Shown here: one piece after another, positions 50,431-59,502 of the stretch
Numbering within the stretch: position 1 is the stretch's first letter
Layout: each line of letters opens with the position of its first letter
NCBI RefSeq assembly: GCF_039531165.1
Contig: NZ_BAAAPN010000107.1
Location: 61,515-125,514, forward strand
Direction: 5' to 3'
Source of the DNA: Nostocoides_A vanveenii
Lineage (GTDB): Bacteria > Actinomycetota > Actinomycetes > Actinomycetales > Dermatophilaceae
DNA length: 64,000 nt
Program-made: the position numbers and the translations under genes
Notes under the pieces: generated by a model
The model's input: only the letters and a program-made list of their open reading frames with translations
The model's database searches: none
Told to the model about the DNA's origin: nothing

Positions 50431-52232
50431 GCAGCGACAGCAATGCAGAGTCGAAGGCAGTGGGCCGCGTAGACAGCGCACCGGGCACCCGCACGGTGCT
50501 CTACCTTCGCGTCTCCAGCAAGTCTCAGGTCGAAACCGACTACGACCCCGAGGGCCTGTCGGTGCCGGCTCAGCGGGCCATCTGCCAGACCAAGGCCGCA
50601 CGTGACGGACTGACCATCGTTGATGAGTACGTCGAGCTGGGACGCTCCGGCACCAACGTCCAAGGACGACCTGCCTACCAAGAGATGATGCAGCGGATCA
50701 GCCGCGACCGGGACGTCGACGTCGTCATGGTCTACCAACTGTCCCGGCTCAACCGGAATCGCATCGACGATGCCCTCGTCATGATCCAGATGGATGCCGC
50801 TGGCGTGGCGCTCGTGTCAGCCACCGAGAACATTGACGACTCACCAGCCGGGCAGATGACCCGCGGCATTCTGGCGGCAATCAACCAATACCGATCTGCC
50901 TCCGAAGGTGAGGACATCGCCCGCAAGCTGGCCCACAAGGCCAAGCTCGGCGGCACCATCGGGCAAGCCAAACTCGGCTACCTCAACGTCAAGGAGGAGT
51001 TCGAGGGCCGCAGAGTCAGCTCCATCGCCTTCGACCCCGAACGCGCTGACCTTGTCCGGCAAGGCTTCGAGCTCTACGCCAGCGGCAACTACTCAGTGCA
51101 GCGACTGGCCGAGACCATGGCAGACAGAGGGCTCCGCACTCGGGTGACCAGACGGCATCCAGACGCCAAGGTCGTCACCGACTCCACCTGGCACCGCATA
51201 CTGTGCGACCCGTATTACATCGGGCTCATCCGCTACAAGGGCGAGACCTTCAAGGGGCGGCATGAGCCGCTCGTCACGCCCGAGCTATTCGCCCTCGTCC
51301 AAGACGTCTACCAGGAGCGCTCAGCCCCGACCCGGCGCGACCGCACCCACTTCCACTACCTAAAGAAGCAACTCTACTGCGACCGCTGCCACCAAGCCGG
51401 ACGACGCAACAAGCTGATCTACAGCGTCAACCGCGGCGGCGGAGGCACCCAGTACCAATACTACGTCTGCATCGGACGACAGAAGGGCGAGTGCGACCTG
51501 CCACACCTACCCGTCGCACTCGTCGAGGACTACGTCGTCCGCCACTACGGCACCCTCCGCTTGCCTGAGGACTTCATCGGCACCGTCACGAACGCCATCT
51601 CCGAAGCCCTGCGCGAAGAACAATCCACGCTGCGCGAACTCCACGGCACGCTCATCGCTCGGCTGTCCGAACTCGACACCCGAGAAGAGCGACTCATCGA
51701 CCTTGCCGAGCAAGGCCTGCCACAGGAAAAGATCCGCGCCCGTCTGAACCAACTGCGAGAAGACCGCGCCCGCATCGAAACCGACCGCAACACCAGCGGC
51801 GCTGCGCTGGCGGTCGGAGCCGAGAGGCTAAAAGAGCACCTGCACCTGATCCACGACGTCGAGGAGCTCTACCGAGGCGCCACTGACCATGCCCGCGGCC
51901 TCCTGAACGACGCCTTCTTCCACAAGCTCTACGTCAACGAGCAGGGCGTGCGAGGCGAGGAACTCAAGGAGCCGGTACGCGAGATCCTGAATGCTGCACG
52001 ACTGCACGGCGAGAGCGCCGAGAATGCTCCCACGCATGAAAACAGCGCCCCGGGCCGACGCAGCGATACCGCTACGCAGGCCCGAGGCGCTGCTCCTAAC
52101 CTCAGTGACGTACTCGTGGCCATGAGGGGCAACCACCCCTCGGGTTCGAGTAGGACACTTCTGGCGGTGGCGCAGGGATTCGAACCCTGGGTGGAGTCAC
52201 CCCCACACGCGCTTTCGAGGCGCGCTCCTTAG
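50427..52232 (+). CDS. Large serine integrase
   Basis: 601 residues as read. The resolvase domain has TVLYLRVSSKSQ with catalytic Ser30 and DVVMVYQLSRLNRN. The recombinase domain follows (KLGYLNVKEEFEGRRVSSIA; TDSTWHRILCDPYYIGLIRY), then a zinc ribbon (LYCDRCHQAG ... YYVCIGRQKGECDLP) and a coiled coil (RLSELDTREERLIDLAEQGL). It catalyses attP x attB recombination of the element. The last 20 or so codons (AVAQGFEPWVESPPHALSRR) are antisense to tRNA-Ser(CGA), so they are supplied by the target site; the natural C-terminus in the free element would differ. Confidence 0.9.
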   Translation: MSSDSNAESKAVGRVDSAPGTRTVLYLRVSSKSQVETDYDPEGLSVPAQRAICQTKAARDGLTIVDEYVELGRSGTNVQGRPAYQEMMQRISRDRDVDVVMVYQLSRLNRNRIDDALVMIQMDAAGVALVSATENIDDSPAGQMTRGILAAINQYRSASEGEDIARKLAHKAKLGGTIGQAKLGYLNVKEEFEGRRVSSIAFDPERADLVRQGFELYASGNYSVQRLAETMADRGLRTRVTRRHPDAKVVTDSTWHRILCDPYYIGLIRYKGETFKGRHEPLVTPELFALVQDVYQERSAPTRRDRTHFHYLKKQLYCDRCHQAGRRNKLIYSVNRGGGGTQYQYYVCIGRQKGECDLPHLPVALVEDYVVRHYGTLRLPEDFIGTVTNAISEALREEQSTLRELHGTLIARLSELDTREERLIDLAEQGLPQEKIRARLNQLREDRARIETDRNTSGAALAVGAERLKEHLHLIHDVEELYRGATDHARGLLNDAFFHKLYVNEQGVRGEELKEPVREILNAARLHGESAENAPTHENSAPGRRSDTATQARGAAPNLSDVLVAMRGNHPSGSSRTLLAVAQGFEPWVESPPHALSRRAP

Positions 52233-52251
52233 GCCGCTCGGACACGCCACC
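52162..52251 (-). tRNA. tRNA-Ser (anticodon CGA)
   Basis: On the minus strand, acceptor GGTGGCG pairs with CGCCACC, discriminator G, and CCA is encoded. The anticodon loop CTCGAAA gives CGA. The long variable arm (GGGGGTGACTCC) and T-arm (CAGGG-TTCGAAT-CCCTG) fit class II. Its 3' end faces the serine integrase and overlaps the integrase reading frame, marking the attachment site. Confidence 0.95.
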
Positions 52252-52264
52252 GCCGAGCAGGCTA

Positions 52265-52732
52265 CTAGAGGCGGTGCTCGGCGAAGAAATCGAGCAGCAG
52301 CGCGGAACCCTCGGCGGCACGCACACCCCCGACAATCTCGCACCGGTGGGTCGCGCGGCGGTCGCGCGGGATATCCCAGACCGAGCCACAGGCACCCGCC
52401 TTGGGATCCCATGCGCCAAGGACCACCCGCCCGATCCGGGCGAGCATGAGGGCGCCCGCGCACATTGGGCAGGGCTCGAGGCTGACGACCAGCGTGCAGT
52501 CGGTCAATCGCCAAGAGCCGGTATGCCGTGCGGCCGCCCGCAGCGCCACCACCTCCGCGTGCGCTGTCGGGTCCCCTTCGGCCTCCCGGGCATTCCAGCC
52601 GACGCCGATCACCTGGCCGGCGGGGTCCACGACCACGGCTCCCACGGGCACGTCGCCCGTGGCGAGCGCCGCCTTGGCGGCGCTGAGGGCGTGACCCATC
52701 CACTCGTCATACTGCTCGCGCTGCGGGACCAC
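52265..52732 (-). CDS. tadA: tRNA-specific adenosine deaminase
   Basis: 155 residues. The zinc/catalytic motifs are HAE (DPTAHAEVVALRAA) and PCPMCAGALMLARI, exactly as in TadA. The C-terminal DFFAEHRL is typical too. It converts A34 to I34 in tRNA-Arg(ACG), needed for decoding. The GTG start at 52732 is plausible. It is divergent from upp with a 16-bp gap and lies beside tRNA-Ser(CGA). Confidence 0.93.
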   Translation of the reverse strand: MVPQREQYDEWMGHALSAAKAALATGDVPVGAVVVDPAGQVIGVGWNAREAEGDPTAHAEVVALRAAARHTGSWRLTDCTLVVSLEPCPMCAGALMLARIGRVVLGAWDPKAGACGSVWDIPRDRRATHRCEIVGGVRAAEGSALLLDFFAEHRL

Positions 52733-52748
52733 GCGATAAGTTTCGCCT

Positions 52749-53387
52749 ATGCGCGTCGTCCACCCGGATCATCCCCTGATCGACCACAAGCTGACCTACC
52801 TGCGCGACAAGCGCACCGACTCCCCCACCTTCCGGCGGTTGGCCGAGGAGTTGATGACGCTATTGGCCTATGAGGCGACCCGGGATGTGCGCGTCGAGCC
52901 GTTCGAGATCGAGACGCCGGTCGCGCCGACGACCGGCATCAAACTGTCCAACCCCAAGCCGCTGATCGTGCCGATCCTGCGCGCCGGACTCGGAATGCTC
53001 GAAGGCATGGTCCGGCTGCTCCCGAGCGCCGAGGTTGGCTTCTTGGGTATGCAGCGCGACGAGGAGACCCTCGCGATCACGACCTATGCGAATCGGCTGC
53101 CCGCCGACCTGTCAGGGCGTCAGGTCTATGCCCTCGACCCGATGCTCGCCACCGGTGGGTCGATGGCCGACGCGCTGCGCTTCCTCATCGAGCGGGGTGC
53201 CGACGACATCACGGCCGTCTGCCTCCTCGCCGCCCCCGAGGGCATCGCCCGCTTGGAGCGCGAGATGGCGGGCGTGCTCCCTCCGGTCACTCTCGTCGTC
53301 GGCGCCATCGATGAGCAACTCAACGAGCACGGCTATATCGTCCCCGGCCTTGGCGACGCCGGCGACCGCTTGTATGGCGTCGTCTAA
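52749..53387 (+). CDS. upp: Uracil phosphoribosyltransferase
   Basis: 212 residues, full length. HPLIDHKLTYLRDKRTDSPT, PIVPILRAGLGMLEGM and the PRPP-binding VYALDPMLATGGSMADALRF are diagnostic; the C-terminus GDAGDRLYGV binds uracil. It makes UMP from uracil and PRPP in pyrimidine salvage. Divergent from tadA, an arrangement common in actinobacteria. Confidence 0.96.
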   Translation: MRVVHPDHPLIDHKLTYLRDKRTDSPTFRRLAEELMTLLAYEATRDVRVEPFEIETPVAPTTGIKLSNPKPLIVPILRAGLGMLEGMVRLLPSAEVGFLGMQRDEETLAITTYANRLPADLSGRQVYALDPMLATGGSMADALRFLIERGADDITAVCLLAAPEGIARLEREMAGVLPPVTLVVGAIDEQLNEHGYIVPGLGDAGDRLYGVV

Positions 53388-53541
53388 CCCCCGCGCCGGG
53401 TAACGATTTCGACCGTCGAAAGCCCAAGGATTACCGCAACAGGCACCCCATCCGGCACACTGGCCACATCTGCCACACGGGTGACAGTCATTGCGTGTGC
53501 GCGATCGGCCCCCGTCGCGCCAAGGAGGAAGCGAGATTTCC

Positions 53542-53712
53542 ATGCCCCCGATCAAGAAGATCGTGCTGTGGCTGATCGTCATCTTCTTGCTCTATGCCAT
53601 TTTGACCTCGCCGAGCGATGCCGCTGACATCGTGGACTCGGCCTGGGATGTCGTGCGCAATGGCGTCCAGAACATCTTCGACTTCTTCGACGCCCTGCTG
53701 CGCCGCAACTGA
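53542..53712 (+). CDS. Small single-pass membrane protein
   Basis: 56 residues from the ATG at 53542 with GGAGG upstream. One helix (IVLWLIVIFLLYAILTS) then an amphipathic tail (AWDVVRNGVQNIFDFFDALL). Eight bases before the PH-domain gene, so likely co-transcribed. Such small proteins occur widely in actinobacteria; role unknown. Confidence 0.7.
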   Translation: MPPIKKIVLWLIVIFLLYAILTSPSDAADIVDSAWDVVRNGVQNIFDFFDALLRRN

Positions 53713-53720
53713 CTGTCACC

Positions 53721-54671
53721 ATGAGCGGAACCGAGCACACCGAGCCGGACCCGCTCGTGGCCGTGCCCCAGGCGGACCTGCGCAAGAACCTCACGGGCAC
53801 CGAAGAGCTTCAGCTCAACCTGCACCAGCATCCGATGTCGTTGTGGCGCCCCGCCGCTCTCCTGCTCGCGGCCCTGACGCTCGTCGCGATGATGTTGCGA
53901 GGTGATCGCCTCCCCCTGCTTGCCGTGCTCCTGGTTTTGGCGGCGCTCGGCAACCTGGCGTGGCGCGAATACGAGCGGCGCCACAATTCCTTCGCGGCAA
54001 CCGATCGCCGGGTTTTGCGCGTGGAAGGCGTCATCAACAAGTCCTTCCCGATGATGCGGCTCCAGAAGATCACCGACATGCGCCTGGACCAGCCACTCAT
54101 CGGGCGCCTGGTCGGCTACGGCACCATCACCATCGAAAGCGCCGGGCAGGACCAGGCGATCCGCGAGTTCCGCTACGCCCCGCACCCGACGCAGGCATAC
54201 CGGCGGTTGAACGCGATCATCTTCGGCGAGGAATGGGCGGGGCCGGAACCGGAGCTTCGTCACCCACCCGCGCGCCGCGCCGCGTCCGCCACCGTCCGGG
54301 GCGCCCGCCGCGCGGTCGGCGCCTCCCGGCAGGGCCTCGTCCGCGTCACCGACCGCCGGCCCGCGACCAATGCGGCGCCGGCGCTGCCCAAGGCGGGCAA
54401 GGTCAACTCGCCCATCCAGCACCACACGGGGCATAGCTTCTTCGGGGCCGGTGACCACCCGCAACAACCGCCCGCTCGGCGCCGGCGGCCAGGCGGTCCC
54501 ACGCCCCCGTCCGATCGGTCGCCCAAACCCCCACGCCCGGCAGGGCCGGCCAACGACGCCTCCGGCAGAACCGCCACGCCCCCGAAGGCGAATCCCGCGC
54601 CGACCCCGCCGCCGCGGAGCTGGCCCGAGGCCGACACCGGAGAACTGCCGATCCTGCGGCCCCGCCAATGA
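53721..54671 (+). CDS. Bacterial PH-domain membrane protein
   Basis: 316 residues. Two helices (LWRPAALLLAALTLVAMML, LPLLAVLLVLAALGNLAW) lead into a bPH2-type domain (FAATDRRVLRVEGVINKSFP, LQKITDMRLDQPLIGRLVGY, GTITIESAGQDQAIREF). A long basic/Pro-rich tail of more than 100 residues follows and may be disordered. It probably sits at the cytoplasmic membrane face; function unknown. Confidence 0.82.
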   Translation: MSGTEHTEPDPLVAVPQADLRKNLTGTEELQLNLHQHPMSLWRPAALLLAALTLVAMMLRGDRLPLLAVLLVLAALGNLAWREYERRHNSFAATDRRVLRVEGVINKSFPMMRLQKITDMRLDQPLIGRLVGYGTITIESAGQDQAIREFRYAPHPTQAYRRLNAIIFGEEWAGPEPELRHPPARRAASATVRGARRAVGASRQGLVRVTDRRPATNAAPALPKAGKVNSPIQHHTGHSFFGAGDHPQQPPARRRRPGGPTPPSDRSPKPPRPAGPANDASGRTATPPKANPAPTPPPRSWPEADTGELPILRPRQ

Positions 54672-54777
54672 ACATCCAGAACGTGGGCGGTGTGACGCCC
54701 GCCACGTCGCAGCCGCTAGCGTTCCCCGGGTTTGGAGAAGTGCATACCGACGACAACCAGGTGAAAGGAGAGCCCCG

Positions 54778-56271
54778 ATGAGTGTGATGCGCACCAAGAC
54801 GATCGAACAGACGATTCGCGAAGGGGACGAGCCCGAATATCAGCTCAAGAAGAAGCTGACCGCCCTCGATCTGACGGTCTTCGGCGTCGGCGTGGTGATC
54901 GGCGCGGGGGTCTTCACCGTCGCCGGGCGCGCCGCGGCGACGCTGGCTGGTCCGGCCATCATCTTGTCCTTCATTGTCGCGGCCGTATGTTGTGCGCTCG
55001 CCGCCCTCTGTTATGCCGAGTTCGCCTCGGCGATCCCCGTCAGCGGCTCGGCCTACACCTTCTCCTATGCCTCACTCGGCGAGATCGTCGCGTGGATCAT
55101 CGGGTGGGATCTCCTGCTTGAACTCATGCTCGGCGCCTCTGTCGTCGCGCAGGGCTGGTCGGCCTATCTCGGAGTCTTCCTCGGGCGGCTCAATATCGAT
55201 ATCCCGGCCTCCATCGCCTACGGATCCCACTTCGACCTGCCGGCCTTCCTGCTCGTGGCCGTGTTGACCGTCTTGGTGACCATCGGCATCCAGGAGTCGA
55301 TGCGCGTCAACATGGTGCTCGTCGCCCTCAAGGTCTTCATCGTGCTCTTCGTGATCTTCGCGGGCATCGGCTATATCAACGCCGACAACTACAGCCCCTT
55401 CATCCCGCCCGCCGAAACGACCGCCGAGACCCACAGCGTGTGGACCGCGCCCCTGATCCAATCCATCTTCGGCATGGAACCATCCGCCTTCGGCGTGGGC
55501 GGCATCCTCGCCGGCGCCTCCCTGGTCTTCTTTGCCTATATCGGCTTCGACGTCGTGGCGACCACGGCGGAGGAAGCAAAGAACCCGGCTCGGGACCTGC
55601 CCCGCGGCATCATCGGATCGCTGATCATCTGCACCATCCTCTATTGCGCCGTCGCCCTCGTGATGACGGGCATGGTGTCCTACCGGGACCTCTCGGCCGA
55701 GGCCTCCCTCGCCCAGGTCTTCGTCGACGTGGGCAAGCCGCACTATGCGACGCTGATCGCGGCCGGCGCCGTCGCCGGCCTGACGACCGTGGTCATGACG
55801 CTGCTCATCGGCACCTCGCGCGTCATCTTCGCGATGTCGCGGGACTGGCTGCTGCCGGCCTGGCTCGGCAAGACCAACCCCAAGACCGGAACCCCGGTCA
55901 AGATCACGATCATCGTCGGCACGGTCGTGGCCCTCACGGCGGCGCTGACCCCGATCGGCAAGCTGGAATACATGATCAATATCGGCACGCTGACCGCCTT
56001 CTTCTTGGTCTCGCTGGCCGTGCCGGTGCTCCGCAAGCGGCGTCCCGACTTCAACCGGCCGTTCAAGGTGCCCTTCAGCCCGTTCCTGCCGTGGCTGTCG
56101 GCCCTGATCTGTGCCTATCTCATGCTCACGCTGCCCTTGGAGACCTGGATCCGCTTCATCATCTGGATGGCCTTGGGCTTCTTGATCTACTTCGTCTACG
56201 GCTACAAGCGCTCCCGCCTCGCGGGCCGTGACCCGCAGGATTCCGGCATCCCCTCGATGACCTCCACCTGA
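54778..56271 (+). CDS. APC-superfamily amino acid permease (cationic amino acid transporter type)
   Basis: About 497 residues from ATG 54778 with AAAGGAGA upstream. LDLTVFGVGVVIGAGVFTVA is the conserved TM1 substrate-binding break (GVGxxIGxGxF); further signatures are SGSAYTFSYASLGEIVAWII and FFAYIGFDVVATTAEEAKNP, and about 12 helices in all. It resembles CAT-type transporters and moves amino acids by proton or exchange coupling. It ends before a very strong bidirectional terminator. Confidence 0.9.
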   Translation: MSVMRTKTIEQTIREGDEPEYQLKKKLTALDLTVFGVGVVIGAGVFTVAGRAAATLAGPAIILSFIVAAVCCALAALCYAEFASAIPVSGSAYTFSYASLGEIVAWIIGWDLLLELMLGASVVAQGWSAYLGVFLGRLNIDIPASIAYGSHFDLPAFLLVAVLTVLVTIGIQESMRVNMVLVALKVFIVLFVIFAGIGYINADNYSPFIPPAETTAETHSVWTAPLIQSIFGMEPSAFGVGGILAGASLVFFAYIGFDVVATTAEEAKNPARDLPRGIIGSLIICTILYCAVALVMTGMVSYRDLSAEASLAQVFVDVGKPHYATLIAAGAVAGLTTVVMTLLIGTSRVIFAMSRDWLLPAWLGKTNPKTGTPVKITIIVGTVVALTAALTPIGKLEYMINIGTLTAFFLVSLAVPVLRKRRPDFNRPFKVPFSPFLPWLSALICAYLMLTLPLETWIRFIIWMALGFLIYFVYGYKRSRLAGRDPQDSGIPSMTST

Positions 56272-56316
56272 GGTCCTGGTCAGGGGGGCGGTCTCAACTT
56301 TCCCGCCCGATGCTAC

Positions 56317-56365
56317 AAACCCCTCGTGCGCAACGGAACATTTCCGTTGCGCACGAGGGGTTTTT
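56317..56365. terminator. Bidirectional rho-independent terminator
   Basis: A 22-bp perfect stem (left arm starting AAACCCCTCGTGCGCAACGG) around CAT is followed by TTTTT on the plus strand and AAA before it, so it can stop both the permease and the convergent esterase operon. Confidence 0.9.
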
Positions 56366-56396
56366 CCTTGCGTATGGCCGAGTCCGGACGCAGCTG

Positions 56397-57968
56397 CTAC
56401 CAATCAATCAAGTTGTCGATGGCATAGCCGGCGGGTTCGGCACCCATGAACACCTGCTCCATGCGCACCTTGGTGATGCCAGAGCCGGCCAAGGTAATGG
56501 GCGCGACTCCATAGGTGGACGTCAAAGTTGAGCCAATCAAGGCGCCAGTCGCATTGTACCAACTGATGCGAATACTGCCTGCCGCGTCCAGATATCCAAT
56601 GTCGAATCTGACATTTGATGCCGACCTCGGAAGCGTCGGACCAGTCGGCTGCACCAGGGTGAACTCTATAGGGCCCTGGAAAAGCGGACTTCCTGACAAC
56701 ACCGGTGACGTTGGGTTGGCGCCGTCACCGGACGTGAACATTCCCAGCCCGCTCGTGAAGTTGTAACCGTTGGCCCGGTACTGAGTGGTCACCGTGGATC
56801 CAAGTGAAACTTCGTCAAAAGTGATGGCCATTGGAAATGTTACGGTCGGACGGATTGTCTGGCCCTTGCTGTCGCGTACCAGCACGCTGAAGGCCGCTGG
56901 GCTGAGACTCGTGGGAATCCCGGAGACCTGCCCAGTTGACGACATTGTTAGGCCCGCGGGTAGTCGCTGCCCAGACGGCAACGTAAATCGATACGGCGCC
57001 ACTCCATTGAGCCCCTGAAGCTGTGCGGAGTAGGATGCCCCAAGGACCGGCATCGGAAGTTGCGATGTCGTCAGACGCATCTCGGGAAGAGCCGCCTTTG
57101 CCAAAACGGACTGGGCAATTGGGCGAAGAGCGTCCCGGACCGCCGTGCTGTCGCTTCCATAATGTGACGTGTGAATGCCCACACCACCAAGCGGATTAGC
57201 AGCACCCTTGATCGCGTCGCAGACGATGTCGCCCGAGTCACAAATGGAGAACCACTTTGGTTGCAAGGCCGCGGGAACCTTGGCCTTGGTGGGCTTATAT
57301 GAGTTCCCGTCCAGGCCAAACACCGCCCAGCTCACGCCGAACGAAAAAGAGCCCTCCTTGCTGGTTCCATAGTGACGGCCCATTTCGTTCGCGACTCGGT
57401 CACCATCGGCTATATTCAGAAAGGCCACCGTTCGCGAGAGAGCATTGACATATCGGGAGTCCTTCGCCATGGCGAACATCGCTCGGTGAGCGACCATCGC
57501 CCCCTGGGAGTAGCCTGAAATGACATACCTCTCACGCGGGCACGTCGCAGACCTCCTCAGGATGCCCTGCATGACTGATGTGACGCCCACATCAATACCC
57601 TCGAAGTAGTACCTCGTGATAACGGCCTCGACCGCCTGAGCAGGATAGGCGATCCCTTCGCCAGCGATGCGGCGGCCAGGAAGTTGCGCGGCGAGTCCGT
57701 TAAACGCCGCAAACACTTTGCCGCCCATGTCGAACGTGCGGTCATCAAGCGGCTCACCGCTCCCTCTGAGTCCATAGAAGACGATGTCCTGACACGGAGA
57801 TAGGGCATTGAGACGCGAGACTTGGGCCGGATTGACCGCAGCCCGCCCAATAGCCGAGCCCGAAGATCCGGCGGGAGTCGACTCGGCACTTGCCGTGAGA
57901 GGTGACGCAACGAGCCCTGACGCGGCACAGGTAGCCAGTGCCCAACGGGCTACCTTGGACGCTCGCAT
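56397..57968 (-). CDS. Secreted cutinase-family esterase with C-terminal Ig-like domain
   Basis: 523 residues from the ATG at 57968. Signal peptide VARWALATCAASGLVASPLT. The cutinase fold has the nucleophile in VISGYSQGAMVAHRA (Ser154), the acid in CDSGDIVC (Asp247) and the base in HTSHYGSD (His269), plus FYGLRGSGEP as oxyanion region. Residues after 290 have a putative-Ig pattern (LTTSQLPMPVLGASYSAQLQ, LPAGLTMSSTGQVSGIPTSL) and a final beta-rich module. Likely hydrolyses lipid or polyester bonds outside the cell. It is translationally coupled (TGATG) to the propeller gene upstream. GC is lower than in neighbours. Confidence 0.85.
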   Translation of the reverse strand: MRASKVARWALATCAASGLVASPLTASAESTPAGSSGSAIGRAAVNPAQVSRLNALSPCQDIVFYGLRGSGEPLDDRTFDMGGKVFAAFNGLAAQLPGRRIAGEGIAYPAQAVEAVITRYYFEGIDVGVTSVMQGILRRSATCPRERYVISGYSQGAMVAHRAMFAMAKDSRYVNALSRTVAFLNIADGDRVANEMGRHYGTSKEGSFSFGVSWAVFGLDGNSYKPTKAKVPAALQPKWFSICDSGDIVCDAIKGAANPLGGVGIHTSHYGSDSTAVRDALRPIAQSVLAKAALPEMRLTTSQLPMPVLGASYSAQLQGLNGVAPYRFTLPSGQRLPAGLTMSSTGQVSGIPTSLSPAAFSVLVRDSKGQTIRPTVTFPMAITFDEVSLGSTVTTQYRANGYNFTSGLGMFTSGDGANPTSPVLSGSPLFQGPIEFTLVQPTGPTLPRSASNVRFDIGYLDAAGSIRISWYNATGALIGSTLTSTYGVAPITLAGSGITKVRMEQVFMGAEPAGYAIDNLIDW

Positions 57969-59167
57969 CACGAGGTGCTCACCAGCTTCATCGCGTTCGT
58001 CTGCCAGTTCCACGTCCATACCTGGGTGACGTTGTCCCGGGTTTGCACGGCCACGGTGGACCCATCGGGTGACATGGATACATTGTCCGCTGGCCAATAC
58101 AGGTGGGCACGTTGGCCATAGAGATCGACTACATCGAGGTAGTCAGACGTGTTGGAGGTTGCGACGAGCACGTCGCCAAAACGTCCAACATCCCATGAAG
58201 GAACCGAATACGAGTCCGCATCATCCTGCGTCCAGGTTACACCCTGCTTGCCACGAGTCACGAAGTCTGCGTACCCAGTTCCGGAATCGGAAACCAAGTT
58301 GACGAATCCCACACCACCATTGTTGTTGGCCCGGACTTCCTGAATCTGATTTCGCTGCCCTGTCCTACATACTGCCTCCGTGATGACGGGCTTTGTGGTC
58401 CCCAGCGTCCACTTGGAGATGACCGCCATCGTGTCCGGGACGCGCCCGCACCACGCCGTTACCTTCGGATCGGAGAAGGCGTCCGACATGAATCCGACTG
58501 TCCTGCCATCCTGGGAAATGCTCGGCCAATACGAGCCCACGCTCAACTGCGCACCAGAGGGGTTCAATGAGATACGCGTGGTCTTCTTGCTCACCAGGTC
58601 TCGGACGAACACATCCTGAACACTATTGGTGTCACCCGAGACCAAGTTCTTGGCGGCCGAGATGAATACGACGCTCGTTCCGTTGCCACTGATCCGGCCA
58701 CGCTTAGATGCGCCCACAGCCTGCGCACCAGAGTTTGTGACATTTACCCGCACAATGGCCCCTGTCGCCACCTCGACTCGGAAAATGTCGGCCTTTCCGT
58801 TAGTGTCGTTCGGAACAAGATTGCTTGCCACCGAAGTGAAGACCACAAACTTTCCGTCATCGCTGATCGACGGGTCGACACTCGCCCCATTCGCCTGGCC
58901 CTTGACGCCCACGGAGATTCGCTTCGTCTTGGAGTACGCAGTGTCTCTCACGAAGATATCGGCCACGCCATTTGTGTCTCCACTGACGAGATTGCTTGCA
59001 ACGGAAGTGAACGCAACATAGCGGCCCGCGGCGCTGACATCCGGCGCCCCGGACGAGCCATTCCCCTGAACCCCCGGCGATGCGCCAACAGGGCCGATGC
59101 CCATGATTGAGCCACCCAGAAATATCCCTCCCGTCGCCACGATTGATGTTGATCGGAGTTTTCGCAT
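57968..59167 (-). CDS. Secreted TolB/PD40-type beta-propeller protein
   Basis: 399 residues. Signal-peptide-like start (RKLRSTSIVATGGIFLGGSI). Three or more repeats of the form ASNLVSGDTNGVADIFVRD with RYVAFTSVASNLV; the DTNGxxDIF loops are acidic and could bind calcium. WD40-like/PD40 propellers of this sort are found in TolB. Its stop overlaps the esterase start by one base, so it may chaperone, inhibit or target that enzyme. First gene of the operon. Confidence 0.82.
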   Translation of the reverse strand: MRKLRSTSIVATGGIFLGGSIMGIGPVGASPGVQGNGSSGAPDVSAAGRYVAFTSVASNLVSGDTNGVADIFVRDTAYSKTKRISVGVKGQANGASVDPSISDDGKFVVFTSVASNLVPNDTNGKADIFRVEVATGAIVRVNVTNSGAQAVGASKRGRISGNGTSVVFISAAKNLVSGDTNSVQDVFVRDLVSKKTTRISLNPSGAQLSVGSYWPSISQDGRTVGFMSDAFSDPKVTAWCGRVPDTMAVISKWTLGTTKPVITEAVCRTGQRNQIQEVRANNNGGVGFVNLVSDSGTGYADFVTRGKQGVTWTQDDADSYSVPSWDVGRFGDVLVATSNTSDYLDVVDLYGQRAHLYWPADNVSMSPDGSTVAVQTRDNVTQVWTWNWQTNAMKLVSTS

Positions 59168-59349
59168 GGATTCCTCTCACTATCCTCGACACCGTGTCGA
59201 GCCTGACTGAAGGCTAGGAGAGAGAAACTGGATAAGGGAGTCCACTATTTTGGGGACATGCCGCGCTACCGGGTGATGGCAGCGAGACTGCCCGACCAAC
59301 GGTGTGACTGGCCCGAAACGCCAACGAGGGTTGGCGGGAAAGGTCAGTG

Positions 59350-59502
59350 ATGGTCGAGACACTGCCGAGCGTGAGCTCGATGCCGAAGGAAGCGAAGAAG
59401 CGAGTCGCCTGGTCCGAGACCGAGCGGGCAGCGGTGCGGGAGCTGGTCAAGGCCGCCCGTAGCCGTGGTTGGGGGTGCCCCCGCTTGCGGGGGAGGACCT
59501 AA
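59350..59502 (+). pseudogene. N-terminal fragment of an IS256-type transposase
   Basis: About 40 codons (VAWSETERAAVRELVKAARS RG) match the start of IS256/mutator-type transposases, whose usual next residues are xDLTGPxGLL. After RSRG a 23-bp micro-insert interrupts the gene and only EDLT follows before an IS1380-type element begins. Remnant only. Confidence 0.6.
59470..59492 (+). repeat. Palindromic micro-insert, copy a (23 bp)
   Basis: Core CCCGCTTGCGGG with a GGGGGTG arm. Removing it joins RSRG to EDLT of the IS256-type fragment. One C shorter than the other copies, so this copy shifts the frame. Confidence 0.8.
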
